Positions 50,430-59,286 of a stretch of DNA of 64,000 bases are shown here, piece by piece; position 1 is the stretch's first letter, and the number at the start of each line of letters is the position of its first letter. Below the pieces are notes generated by a model, which saw only the letters and a list, made by a program, of their open reading frames with translations, was not told where the DNA came from and searched no databases. This DNA is from Arthrobacter sp. 135MFCol5.1 (GTDB lineage: Bacteria > Actinomycetota > Actinomycetes > Actinomycetales > Micrococcaceae): positions 1 through 64,000 of the forward strand of contig NZ_KB895466.1 of NCBI RefSeq assembly GCF_000374865.1, in the 5' to 3' direction. The translations under genes and the position numbers were made by a program.

Positions 50430-51865
50430 GCGCCACCATGATCAAGGAATTCCGTCTCCCTGACCTGGGCGAAGGGCTCACAGAGTCAGAAATCCTCAGC
50501 TGGAAAGTGGACGTTGGGGACACCGTCAGCCTGAACCAGGTCATTGCCGAGGTGGAGACAGCCAAAGCCGTGGTGGAGCTTCCCTCTCCGTATGCCGGGG
50601 TTATCAAGGAGCTCCACGAGCAGCCCGGGTCCGTGGTTGAGGTGGGCAAGCCCATCGTCTCGTTCGAGGTGCCGGACGACGCCGGAACGGCACCTTCGGA
50701 CCCGGCCGGAACGTTGACGGCGGAGCCGGGGCAGCGCGGCGCGGAAACGCAGAAACGGGAACCGAACCTGGTGGGCTACGGCGCCGTCGTCGAAGGCTCC
50801 GGCCGGCCGGCCCGCCGGCCCCGGAACTTCACCGCCCCGGTGGTTGGCGCGGTCAAAACCGAGCCGGTCAAAATCGAGCCGCTCAAAACTGAGCCGGTCA
50901 AAACCGCGCCGGTCCAAACCGGGCCTTCGGTGGTCGAGCCTGCCGAAACCAGGCCTGCTGACACTGCAACCGCCGAGCGGCCACGGTCCACACCCCCGGT
51001 GCGCAAGCTGGCCAGGGACCTGGGGGTGGACCTGGCACGGGTTCCCGGCACCGGGCCTGGCGGGTTGATCACCAGGGAAGACGTCCGGGGATTTGCCGGA
51101 CACAACGAAGAGGCTGTCCCGCCCCTGGCGGAGCCGGTGGCCCTCTCAGGCAGCCGGTTGGGGGAGCGGGAAACCCGGACTCCCATCAAGGGCGTCCGCA
51201 AATACACCGCGGCCGCCATGGTGCAGAGTGCCTTCACCGCCCCGCATGCCACCGAATTCCTCACCGTGGACGTGACGCCAAGCCTTGAACTGCTGGCCAG
51301 GCTCAAGAACAGCAGGGAGTTCGCCGGCTTCAAGCTCACCCCGTTGACGCTCGCGGCCAAGGCAGTCCTCGTCGCCCTCCGCAGGAATCAAGCGCTGAAT
51401 TCGCACTGGGATGAGGAACGCCAGGAAATCGTCACCTACAACTACGTCAACCTTGGCATCGCGGCGGCCACGCCCCGGGGACTCACCGTTCCAAACATCA
51501 AGGATGCGGACACCATGCAACTTCCGCAGCTCGCCCAGGCGTTGACGGCGCTCGCGGAAACGGCCCGCGCCGGCAAGACCACGCCTGCCGAGCTGTCCGG
51601 GGGCACCATTTCCATCACCAACATCGGCGTTTTCGGCATCGACGCCGGTACCCCCATCCTCAATCCCGGTGAAGCGGCCATCCTGGGGCTGGGCGCCGTC
51701 CGGACCCTGCCGTGGGAATACCGGGGCGAGGTGGCCCTGCGCCAGGTGATCACCTTGAGCCTGTCCTTCGACCACCGGCTGGTCGACGGCGAACAAGGCT
51801 CCCGGTTCCTGGCCGACGTCGGCACCATCCTGGCCGAGCCGGGAATGGTGCTCACCATGGTCTAG
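50426..51865 (+). CDS. bkdC: Dihydrolipoyl acyltransferase E2 subunit
   Basis: A 479-residue E2 with domains in order: lipoyl domain with Lys47 in VETAKAVVELPSP, a repeat-bearing linker (VKTEP units, about residues 142-167), an E3/E1-binding domain (VRKLARDLGVDLARVPGTGP), and a catalytic domain ending in His450 of LSFDHRLVDGEQG. It moves the acyl group from E1 to CoA. There is one lipoyl domain. The ATG at 50426 (MSATMIKEF) overlaps the bkdB stop. An ATG at 50438 is an alternative start. Lipoamide dehydrogenase must come from elsewhere. Confidence 0.93.
   Translation: MSATMIKEFRLPDLGEGLTESEILSWKVDVGDTVSLNQVIAEVETAKAVVELPSPYAGVIKELHEQPGSVVEVGKPIVSFEVPDDAGTAPSDPAGTLTAEPGQRGAETQKREPNLVGYGAVVEGSGRPARRPRNFTAPVVGAVKTEPVKIEPLKTEPVKTAPVQTGPSVVEPAETRPADTATAERPRSTPPVRKLARDLGVDLARVPGTGPGGLITREDVRGFAGHNEEAVPPLAEPVALSGSRLGERETRTPIKGVRKYTAAAMVQSAFTAPHATEFLTVDVTPSLELLARLKNSREFAGFKLTPLTLAAKAVLVALRRNQALNSHWDEERQEIVTYNYVNLGIAAATPRGLTVPNIKDADTMQLPQLAQALTALAETARAGKTTPAELSGGTISITNIGVFGIDAGTPILNPGEAAILGLGAVRTLPWEYRGEVALRQVITLSLSFDHRLVDGEQGSRFLADVGTILAEPGMVLTMV
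50851..50925. repeat. Five 15-base repeats in the E2 linker
   Basis: Five diverged units of GGTCAAAACCGAGCC type at 50851-50865, 50866-50880, 50881-50895, 50896-50910 and 50911-50925. They encode VKTEP-like pentapeptides in the flexible linker. Confidence 0.85.
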
Positions 51866-52542
51866 CGGGAGGGCGGGGCGTCCCCTGCACTGTCCGCCAG
51901 CAGCGCTGCCAGTGCCATGCGCTCAAGCAGGGGGCGGGCCACGCCTGCCGCCATCCGCCGGCCATGGCTGCGGACGGAGTGCGGAGTGGAGTTGATGAGG
52001 CCGAAGGTGGCGTGCGCCCGCATGCGGAGTTCGGCAGCGTCCGTCCCGGGGTGGACTCCGGCGAGGACGTCCACCCATAGCTCCACGTAGCTGCGCTGCA
52101 GGGAGCGCACCGCGGACTGGTCCTGCTCGGAGAGGTTGCTGAGGTCCCGGTCCTGGACGCGGATCACGTCGGGCTTGCCGAGCGCAAAGTCCACCTGGAA
52201 CTCCACCAGCCGGCGCAGGGCGGCTGCCGGGTCGGCGCTGTCTTCCACCACCTGGCGTCCGCCGTCCAGCAGTTCCTGGCTCACGGTCACCAGGAGGTCG
52301 GCGAGGACTGCCTGCTTGCCCGGGAAATGGCGGTACACCGCGGGGCCGCTCACGCCCGCGGCCGCGCCAAGGTCTTCGAGCGACACCCGGTTGAACCCGT
52401 TCAGTGCGAACAGGGAAGCCGCCGCGGTGAGCAGGGCCTGCCGCCGGTTCTCCTTCGCCTTGCCGCGCTGCGTGGTGGGAGCCGGGTGCGGCGTGGTGCC
52501 TGGCTGCGCGGCGTTGCTGGACTGTGTTCCCGTGCTTGGCAC
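51862..52542 (-). CDS. TetR-family regulator of the acyl-CoA catabolic operon
   Basis: A 226-residue TetR repressor. The HTH is RRQALLTAAASLFALNGFNR then SLEDLGAAAGVSGPAVYRHF near residues 28-70. I chose the GTG at 52542, preceded by GGAGG, rather than an upstream ATG at 52581. It lies between bkdABC (convergent, overlap four bases with bkdC stop) and accD1 (divergent). Its place matches the TetR gene (BkaR, Rv2506) beside the equivalent mycobacterial operon. Two GTTA-N8-TAAC sites in its promoter region suggest autoregulation. Confidence 0.88.
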   Translation of the reverse strand: MPSTGTQSSNAAQPGTTPHPAPTTQRGKAKENRRQALLTAAASLFALNGFNRVSLEDLGAAAGVSGPAVYRHFPGKQAVLADLLVTVSQELLDGGRQVVEDSADPAAALRRLVEFQVDFALGKPDVIRVQDRDLSNLSEQDQSAVRSLQRSYVELWVDVLAGVHPGTDAAELRMRAHATFGLINSTPHSVRSHGRRMAAGVARPLLERMALAALLADSAGDAPPSR

Positions 52543-52599
52543 TTTTCCTCCTCGGACCGACGCAGATTCTACCAATACCACTATGTGTTGGACATCACA

Positions 52600-52615
52600 G
52601 TTAATCGAGACTAAC
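52600..52615. promoter_or_regulatory. GTTA-N8-TAAC site 1, probable TetR operator
   Basis: GTTAATCGAGACTAAC lies between the divergent TetR and accD1 genes, 58 bases from the TetR start. The outer GTTA/TAAC matches the palindrome at 31389. Confidence 0.6.
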
Positions 52616-52625
52616 CTGAATTTCA

Positions 52626-52641
52626 GTTATTAGTCACTAAC
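52626..52641. promoter_or_regulatory. GTTA-N8-TAAC site 2, probable TetR operator
   Basis: GTTATTAGTCACTAAC starts 26 bases after site 1, and contains the near-palindrome TTAGTCACTAA. Its right end is 46 bases upstream of the accD1 ATG. Two similar sites so close together are unlikely by chance in GC-rich DNA. Confidence 0.6.
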
Positions 52642-52687
52642 CGAGTTGGCCTGGAGTCGGCCCGGTCCAGACAGGAACGGATCGTCA

Positions 52688-54295
52688 ATGGAGACCCTGG
52701 CCAGCAGGCTCGACCCCGCAAGCGAGTCCTTCCGCGCCAACCGGGAAGCGCAACTGGCTCTCGCCGGCGACCTCCGGAAGAGGCTGGCGGACGCGGCCCT
52801 CGGCGGACCACAGAAATCGCGGGAGAGGCACGTGGCCCGGGGGAAGCTGCTGCCACGGGACCGGATCGACCAGTTGCTGGATGACGGGAGCCCGTTCCTG
52901 GAAATCGCGCCGCTGGCTGCCAACGGGATGTACGGCGACGACGCACCGGGCGCAGGAGTCATCGCCGGGATCGGACTGGTGCACGGGCGGCAGGTGCTGG
53001 TGATCTCCAACGATGCCACCGTCAAAGGCGGAACCTACTACCCGATGACGGTGAAGAAGCACCTGCGTGCCCAGGAGATAGCCCTCGAAAACGGGCTGCC
53101 CTGCATCTACCTGGTGGATTCGGGCGGGGCGTTCCTTCCCAAGCAGGATGAGGTCTTTCCGGACAAGGACCATTTTGGCCGCATCTTCTACAACCAGGCC
53201 AGGCTCTCCGCCGCGAAGATACCGCAGATCGCCGCCGTCATGGGGTCATGCACCGCCGGCGGTGCCTACGTCCCCGCCATGAGCGACGAGACAGTCATTG
53301 TCAGGAACCAAGGCACGATCTTCCTGGGCGGCCCGCCCCTGGTGAAGGCCGCCATCGGGGAGATCGTGACTGCGGAGGAACTCGGCGGTGGAGACGTGCA
53401 CGCACGCATCTCCGGGGTGACCGACCACCTGGCCGAAAATGACGAGCACGCCCTGCAGATCATCCGGGACATCGTTGCCACCCTCCCGCCGCCCGCCGCG
53501 CCCGCCTGGCAGGTGGAGCCCGTCGTCGAACCCGCCGTGGAACCGGACGGAATCTACGGCGCCGTGCCCACGGACGTCAACGCCCCCTACGACGTCCACG
53601 AAGTCATCGCCCGGCTGGTGGACGGCAGCAGGTTCCACGAGTTCAAACGGGAATACGGCACCACCCTTGTCACGGGATTCGCCCGGATCTGCGGACACCC
53701 CGTGGGAATCGTGGCCAACAACGGCGTGCTTTTCAGCGAATCGTCGCTCAAGGGCGCCCATTTCATCGAACTCTGCGACCAGCGCGGCATCCCCCTGCTG
53801 TTCCTGCAGAACATCTCCGGCTTCATGGTGGGCAAGGACGCCGAGCAGGGCGGCATCGCCAAGAACGGCGCCAAGATGGTGACCGCCGTGGCCACTGCCC
53901 GCGTTCCCAAGCTGACGGTGGTGATCGGCGGCTCCTTTGGCGCCGGCAACTATTCGATGTGCGGCCGGGCCTATTCGCCGCGGTTCCTCTGGATGTGGCC
54001 GGCCGCCCGGATCTCCGTCATGGGCGGCAACCAGGCCGCCAGCGTCCTGGCCACCGTGAAACGCGACCAGTACGAGGCGGCCGGCGAAGAATGGCCGGCA
54101 AGCGACGAAGAGGCGTTCAAAGCACCCATCCGCCGCCAGTACGAGGACCAGGGCAGCCCCTACTACTCCACGGCCAGGCTCTGGGACGATGCCGTGATCG
54201 ACCCCGCAGACACCCGCACCGTCCTGGGACTGGCGCTCGACGTCGTCTCCCGCACCCCCTTGCCGGAGACCTCCTTCGGCCTCTTCCGGATGTGA
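52688..54295 (+). CDS. accD1: Acyl-CoA carboxylase carboxyltransferase (methylcrotonyl-CoA carboxylase beta type)
   Basis: A 535-residue biotin-dependent carboxyltransferase. The crotonase-like oxyanion regions are GIGLVHGRQVLVISNDATVK and VMGSCTAGGAYVPAMSDE in the N-half, and LFLQNISGFMVGKDAEQGG with GGSFGAGNYSMCGRAY in the C-half. It pairs with the biotin carboxylase encoded next. The set matches mycobacterial AccD1/AccA1, which carboxylates 3-methylcrotonyl-CoA in leucine breakdown. It starts at the ATG at 52688. Confidence 0.9.
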   Translation: METLASRLDPASESFRANREAQLALAGDLRKRLADAALGGPQKSRERHVARGKLLPRDRIDQLLDDGSPFLEIAPLAANGMYGDDAPGAGVIAGIGLVHGRQVLVISNDATVKGGTYYPMTVKKHLRAQEIALENGLPCIYLVDSGGAFLPKQDEVFPDKDHFGRIFYNQARLSAAKIPQIAAVMGSCTAGGAYVPAMSDETVIVRNQGTIFLGGPPLVKAAIGEIVTAEELGGGDVHARISGVTDHLAENDEHALQIIRDIVATLPPPAAPAWQVEPVVEPAVEPDGIYGAVPTDVNAPYDVHEVIARLVDGSRFHEFKREYGTTLVTGFARICGHPVGIVANNGVLFSESSLKGAHFIELCDQRGIPLLFLQNISGFMVGKDAEQGGIAKNGAKMVTAVATARVPKLTVVIGGSFGAGNYSMCGRAYSPRFLWMWPAARISVMGGNQAASVLATVKRDQYEAAGEEWPASDEEAFKAPIRRQYEDQGSPYYSTARLWDDAVIDPADTRTVLGLALDVVSRTPLPETSFGLFRM

Positions 54296-54302
54296 GCCCG
54301 CA

Positions 54303-56489
54303 ATGACCATGCAAACCCGAACAGATCCAGCCCCCGGCGGCACGTCCACCCCACGCCTGTTCGGCACGGTCCTGGTGGCAAACCGCGGTGAAATCGCCTG
54401 CCGGGTCATCCGGACCCTGCGCCGCCTGGGCATCCGGTCGGTGGCCGTCTACAGCGATGCCGACGTCGGCGCCCGCCACGTCCGCGAAGCTGACGCGGCC
54501 GTGCGCATCGGCCCGGCAGCCGCCGTCGACAGCTACCTGAGCGCGGACGCCATCATCGGAGCATGCCGGCAATCCGGTGCCGAAGCCGTCCACCCTGGGT
54601 ACGGCTTCCTCAGCGAGAACGTGGACTTCGCCCGCGCCCTGGAGGAAGCCGGCATCACTTTCATCGGACCCGGAGTGGAGGCCCTGAACGTCATGGGGGA
54701 CAAGATCCGGGCCAAGAACCACGTGGCCGGCTACGGCGTGCCGGTGGTTCCCGGCATCGCCGAGCCCGGCATGACCGACAGCGAACTGGTGGAGGCAGCC
54801 GGCGGGGTCGGCTTTCCGCTCCTGATCAAGCCCTCCGCCGGCGGCGGCGGCAAGGGGATGCACGCCGTCGAAAAACCGGAGGACCTGGCCGCCGCCCTGG
54901 CAACGGCCCGGCGCGTGGCCGCCGCCGCGTTCGGCGACGACACCCTGTTCCTGGAACGCCTGGTGACCACCCCACGGCACATCGAAGTGCAGGTGCTGGC
55001 GGACAGCCACGGCAACGTCATCCACCTGGGCGAGCGGGAATGCTCGCTGCAGCGGCGGCACCAGAAAGTCATCGAGGAAGCGCCGTCGCCGCTGCTGGAG
55101 GGCCTTCCGGACGGGGCGGCCATTCGGGCACGGATCGGCGAGGCGGCCTGCAATGCAGCCCGCAGCGTGAACTACCGGGGCGCCGGAACCGTGGAATTCC
55201 TGGTTTCCGACGACGCACCGGACGAGTTCTTCTTCATGGAGATGAACACCAGGCTGCAGGTGGAGCACCCGGTGACCGAAATGGTCACCGGCACCGACCT
55301 CGTGGAATGGCAGGTAAGGATCGCCGCCGGTGCCGAACTGACGCTCCGGCAGGCCGACGTCGAACTTTCCGGCCATGCCGTGGAAGCGCGCGTGTACGCC
55401 GAGGTGCCGGAGAAGAATTTCCTCCCCTCCACCGGGACCGTGCTGGTGCTGGACGAACTGCCATCCCCGGCCGGGGGCCGGGTCCGGGTGGACTCCTCCC
55501 TGCTGGAGGGCCTGGAACTCCCGGCCCACTATGACCCCATGATTTCCAAGGTCATCGCGTGGGGCGAAGACCGCGGTGCCGCGCTGGCAACCCTTGACGA
55601 GGCCCTGGCCCGCTACACCGCCTTGGGCATTGACACCAATGTGGAGTACCTGCGGCTCCTGCTGAACGACCCCGACGTCAAGGCCGGCCACCTGGACACC
55701 GGCCTGATCGAACGCAAGCTGCCCGGCATGGAATTCCGGAAGGCCGGTGACGCCGAACTGGTGGCCGCGGCGCTGTACGCGCTCTCCCTGGAGGACCACA
55801 ACACTGCCCCGGGGAGCGGACCGTGGCGGGCCCACAACGGCTGGCGGCTCGGAACGCCGGCACCGCGCCGGATCAGCCTGGGAACGGCCGACGACGGCGT
55901 GGCCACGGTTGAGGTCACCGGAAGCCCAGCAGGGGAAGCCGCCGTCACGGCAGCCGTTGACGGGCGAAAGCAGGAGCGCGCCGGACTGTCCCTTGAGGAC
56001 CCGCGGCGGGCCGTCCTCCGGCTGGGCGACGGCACCCGAAGCTACGCCGTCGGCACCCGAAGCTACGCCGTCGGCGCAATCCCCGGCCGGCCCACACGGC
56101 TCTTCCTGGGCAGTGATGGCTGGTCCTGCCGGCTTGAGGTCCTGGCCCGGGAGGCACGGCTGGACCGGGTGCTGGCCGCCATTCAACGGGAAGAAGGCTC
56201 AGCGGACCCCGAGGTGCGCTCGCCAATGACGGGAACCGTGGTGGCCGTCCCGGTCACCGACGGCGACGCGGTCCAGGCCGGGGAGGTCCTGGTGTCCGTG
56301 GAGGCCATGAAGATGGAGCACCACCTCGTTGCGCCGCTGGCCGGCACCGTGCACCTCAGCGCCCGCACCGGCGACCTGGTGAAGGCCGACCAGGTTCTGG
56401 CCACCGTGCACCCCCACCCTGCAGACGCGGAACCGACGCCCGCAGATACCGACACAGACACAGACACCAGCCAAGGCGAAGGAGCCTGA
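54303..56489 (+). CDS. accA1: Acyl-CoA carboxylase biotin carboxylase/carrier subunit
   Basis: A 728-residue alpha subunit. The N-terminal biotin carboxylase has VLVANRGEIACRVIRTLRRL, ATP-grasp loop KPSAGGGGKGMHAVEK and MEMNTRLQVEHPVTEMVTG. The C-terminal carrier has the biotin Lys670 in VSVEAMKMEHH. A linker region holds a perfect 21-base tandem duplication adding a second GTRSYAV. The last 25 residues are Asp/Thr-rich. It lies seven bases after accD1 and two bases before the acyl-CoA dehydrogenase. Confidence 0.92.
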   Translation: MTMQTRTDPAPGGTSTPRLFGTVLVANRGEIACRVIRTLRRLGIRSVAVYSDADVGARHVREADAAVRIGPAAAVDSYLSADAIIGACRQSGAEAVHPGYGFLSENVDFARALEEAGITFIGPGVEALNVMGDKIRAKNHVAGYGVPVVPGIAEPGMTDSELVEAAGGVGFPLLIKPSAGGGGKGMHAVEKPEDLAAALATARRVAAAAFGDDTLFLERLVTTPRHIEVQVLADSHGNVIHLGERECSLQRRHQKVIEEAPSPLLEGLPDGAAIRARIGEAACNAARSVNYRGAGTVEFLVSDDAPDEFFFMEMNTRLQVEHPVTEMVTGTDLVEWQVRIAAGAELTLRQADVELSGHAVEARVYAEVPEKNFLPSTGTVLVLDELPSPAGGRVRVDSSLLEGLELPAHYDPMISKVIAWGEDRGAALATLDEALARYTALGIDTNVEYLRLLLNDPDVKAGHLDTGLIERKLPGMEFRKAGDAELVAAALYALSLEDHNTAPGSGPWRAHNGWRLGTPAPRRISLGTADDGVATVEVTGSPAGEAAVTAAVDGRKQERAGLSLEDPRRAVLRLGDGTRSYAVGTRSYAVGAIPGRPTRLFLGSDGWSCRLEVLAREARLDRVLAAIQREEGSADPEVRSPMTGTVVAVPVTDGDAVQAGEVLVSVEAMKMEHHLVAPLAGTVHLSARTGDLVKADQVLATVHPHPADAEPTPADTDTDTDTSQGEGA
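56031..56075. repeat. 21-base perfect tandem duplication in accA1
   Basis: GGCACCCGAAGCTACGCCGTC... occurs twice exactly (56031-56051 and 56052-56072), in frame, followed by a third GGC. It encodes GTRSYAV twice between the carboxylase core and the biotin carrier. Confidence 0.9.
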
Positions 56490-56491
56490 CC

Positions 56492-57655
56492 ATGACCGGA
56501 TTCGAACTCAGCGAGGAATACCAGGACCTCAGCGACACCGTCCGCGACTTCGCGGACAACGTGGTGGCCCCGGTCTCCGCCAAACACGATGAGGAACACA
56601 GCTTCCCCTATGACGTGGTGAAACAGATGGCCGAGATGGGCCTGTTCGGGCTGCCCTTCCCGGAGGAATTCGGCGGCATGGGCGGCGACTACTTCGCGCT
56701 CGCCCTGGCCTTGGAACAGCTCGGACGCGTGGACCAGTCGGTGGCCATCACGCTGGAGGCCGGCGTTTCCCTGGGTGCCATGCCGGTGTACCGCTTTGGA
56801 ACCGACGCCCAGAAGCAGGAATGGCTTCCGCTCCTGGCATCAGGCCAGGCGCTCGCGGGCTTCGGGCTCACCGAACCGGAGGCAGGTTCGGATGCGGGCG
56901 GTACCAAGACCACCGCCCGCCGCGAGGACGGCAGCTGGGTCATCAACGGCAACAAGGAGTTCATCACCAACTCGGGAACGGATATCACACGGCTGGTCAC
57001 CGTCACCGCCGTCACCGGCCGGAAGGAAGCCGCAGACGGCAGCCTGCGGAAGGAGATCTCCACCATCCTCGTGCCCACGGATACGCCGGGCTTCAAAGCC
57101 GAGAAGCCGTACAACAAGGTGGGCTGGAACGCCTCCGACACCCACCCGTTGACCCTCAAGGATGTCCGCGTACCGGAGGAAAACCTCCTCGGCGAAGAAG
57201 GGCGCGGGTATGCGAATTTCCTGTCCATCCTGGACGAAGGCAGGATCGCCATTGCCGCGCTGGCCACCGGCGCCGCCCAAGGCTGCGTGGACCTGTCGGT
57301 CAAATACGCCAGGGAACGCAGGGCATTCGGCCAGGAAATCGGCAAGTACCAGGCCATCTCCTTCAAGATCGCGCGGATGGAAGCGCGGGCCCACACGGCC
57401 CGCCTGGCCTACTACGATGCGGCCGCCAGGATGCTGGCCGGCAAGCCGTTCAAGACCCAGGCGGCCATCGCTAAGATGGTCGCAGGCGAGGCGGCCATGG
57501 ACAACGCGCGGGATGCCACCCAGGTATTCGGCGGCTATGGCTTCATCAACGAGTTCACCGTGGCACGCCACTACCGCGACTCCAAGATCCTTGAAGTGGG
57601 GGAGGGCACCACGGAAGTCCAGCTGATGCTGATCGCCCGTGAACTGGGACTGTAA
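56492..57655 (+). CDS. Acyl-CoA dehydrogenase (FadE19-like)
   Basis: A 387-residue FAD-dependent dehydrogenase, expected to act on isovaleryl-CoA or a related branched acyl-CoA. FAD and substrate motifs are GFGLTEPEAGSDAGGTKTTA and INGNKEFITNSGTDI; Glu371 in EVGEGTTEVQLMLIAR is the catalytic base, and RRAFGQEIGKYQAISF is typical of the branched/short-chain group. The Glu position differs from the isovaleryl class of eukaryotes, so the chain specificity is inferred from the operon. It is two bases after accA1. Confidence 0.88.
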   Translation: MTGFELSEEYQDLSDTVRDFADNVVAPVSAKHDEEHSFPYDVVKQMAEMGLFGLPFPEEFGGMGGDYFALALALEQLGRVDQSVAITLEAGVSLGAMPVYRFGTDAQKQEWLPLLASGQALAGFGLTEPEAGSDAGGTKTTARREDGSWVINGNKEFITNSGTDITRLVTVTAVTGRKEAADGSLRKEISTILVPTDTPGFKAEKPYNKVGWNASDTHPLTLKDVRVPEENLLGEEGRGYANFLSILDEGRIAIAALATGAAQGCVDLSVKYARERRAFGQEIGKYQAISFKIARMEARAHTARLAYYDAAARMLAGKPFKTQAAIAKMVAGEAAMDNARDATQVFGGYGFINEFTVARHYRDSKILEVGEGTTEVQLMLIARELGL

Positions 57656-57703
57656 GCACCTGCGGCAGCAGTACGGATCGCAGCCGGCCTGAAAGGATCA
57701 CTG

Positions 57704-58510
57704 ATGATTGACAAGGTTGTAGCCAGCGCCGACGACGCCGTGGCGGATATCCCGGACGGGGCTTCCCTGGCGGTTGGCGGCTTCGGGCTGTGCGGCATCC
57801 CGGTGGCCCTGATCGACGCCCTGCACCGCGCCGGCACTACTGGCCTGGAAACGGTCAGCAATAACTGCGGCGTGGATGACTGGGGCTTGGGCATCCTGCT
57901 CCGCGACGGCCGCATCCGCCGCACCATCAGCTCCTATGTGGGGGAGAACAAGGAGTTCGCCCGCCAGTACCTTGCCGGTGAGCTCGAGGTGGTGTTGACA
58001 CCGCAGGGCACCCTGGCCGAGAAGCTGCGCGCCGGCGGCGCCGGCATCCCCGCGTTCTACACCAAGGCGGGGGTGGGGACCCAGGTGTCCGACGGCGGCC
58101 TGCCGCAGAAGTACGACGCCGACGGCGGCATCGCGATCGCCTCCGCGGCCAAGGAAGTGCGTTCCTTCGGGGGAGTGGACTACGTCTTGGAAGAATCCCT
58201 CACCCCCGACTACGGGCTGGTGCACGCCTGGAAGGGTGACCGGCACGGCAACCTGGTCTTCCATGCCACGGCCATGAACTTCAATCCGCTCTGCGCCATG
58301 GCCGGACGCATCACCATCGCCGAGGTGGAGGAACTCGTCGAACCCGGCGAACTGGACCCCGAACACATCCACACCCCCGGGATCTTTGTCCAGCGGGTGG
58401 TCCTGGCGGCCGGCGGGGAAAAGCGCATCGAAAAGCGGACGGTGGCCTTGGAGGCCCCGGCCGCGGCGGGCGGGAACCCCGCCGGCAGTGACCAGCAGGC
58501 AGGAGCATGA
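57704..58510 (+). CDS. scoA: 3-oxoacid CoA-transferase subunit A
   Basis: A 268-residue CoA-transferase alpha subunit. Signature segments are DGASLAVGGFGLCGIPVALI near residue 20, TVSNNCGVDDWGLGILL, LTPQGTLAEKLRAGGAGIPAFYT and CAMAGRITIAEVEELV. With ScoB it would transfer CoA from succinyl-CoA to acetoacetate. It overlaps scoB by four bases (ATGA). The last 20 residues are Ala/Gly-rich and poorly conserved. The gap of 48 bases to the acyl-CoA dehydrogenase has AGGATC before the ATG. Confidence 0.92.
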   Translation: MIDKVVASADDAVADIPDGASLAVGGFGLCGIPVALIDALHRAGTTGLETVSNNCGVDDWGLGILLRDGRIRRTISSYVGENKEFARQYLAGELEVVLTPQGTLAEKLRAGGAGIPAFYTKAGVGTQVSDGGLPQKYDADGGIAIASAAKEVRSFGGVDYVLEESLTPDYGLVHAWKGDRHGNLVFHATAMNFNPLCAMAGRITIAEVEELVEPGELDPEHIHTPGIFVQRVVLAAGGEKRIEKRTVALEAPAAAGGNPAGSDQQAGA

Positions 58511-59286
58511 CCATGGATCCCAACAGCCCCGAGGCGCCCCGCCCGGAAGCGGTCCGTCCGGAGTACCGGCGCGGCGGCGGGCACCAGCCCGGGCCCGGCG
58601 GAGCCGCCGCCGCAGCAGGCAGCAAAGGCTGGACGCGGAACGAACTGGCCGCCAGGGTTGCCCGGGAACTCCGCAACGGCCAGTACGTCAACCTTGGCAT
58701 CGGCATGCCCACCCTGATACCCAACTACATTCCGGCCGGGGTGGAAGTGGTGCTGCACTCGGAGAACGGGATCCTGGGCGTCGGCCCCTACCCGGCAGAG
58801 GACGCGGTGGATCCGGACCTGATCAATGCCGGCAAGGAAACCGTGACGGTCAACCGGGGTGCGGCGTTCTTCGACTCGGCAACGTCGTTTGGGATGATCC
58901 GCGGCGGCCACGTGGACCTGGCCGTCCTGGGCGCGATGGAAGTGGCCGCCAACGGAGACCTCGCCAATTGGATGGTCCCGGGAAAGATGGTCAAGGGAAT
59001 GGGCGGCGCCATGGACCTGGTGTTTGGCGCCAAGCGCGTGATCGTGATGATGGAGCACGTGGACCGGAACGGCAATCCCAAGATTGTCAGGGAGTGCTCG
59101 CTCCCGCTGACCGGCAAAGGCTGCGTGGACCGGATCATCACCGACCTCGCCGTGATCGACGTCGTCCGGGACGGCGGCCCCTCCCGGCTGGTGCTGCGCG
59201 AGCTGGCCCCCAACGTTTCCGTCGAAGACGTGGTGGCCGCCACCGGCGCGGAATTGTACGAAGAAGACCAGGAACTTACCGTATGA
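58507..59286 (+). CDS. scoB: 3-oxoacid CoA-transferase subunit B
   Basis: A 259-residue beta subunit with the catalytic glutamate Glu86 in LHSENGILGVGPYP. Other family blocks are YVNLGIGMPTLIPNYIPAG, GGHVDLAVLGAMEVAANGDL and MVKGMGGAMDLVFGAKRVIV. An N-terminal leader of about 35 residues (Pro/Gly-rich) is longer than usual; a later start is possible. It overlaps scoA and maoC by four bases each. Acetoacetate from leucine degradation is its probable substrate. Confidence 0.92.
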   Translation: MTMDPNSPEAPRPEAVRPEYRRGGGHQPGPGGAAAAAGSKGWTRNELAARVARELRNGQYVNLGIGMPTLIPNYIPAGVEVVLHSENGILGVGPYPAEDAVDPDLINAGKETVTVNRGAAFFDSATSFGMIRGGHVDLAVLGAMEVAANGDLANWMVPGKMVKGMGGAMDLVFGAKRVIVMMEHVDRNGNPKIVRECSLPLTGKGCVDRIITDLAVIDVVRDGGPSRLVLRELAPNVSVEDVVAATGAELYEEDQELTV

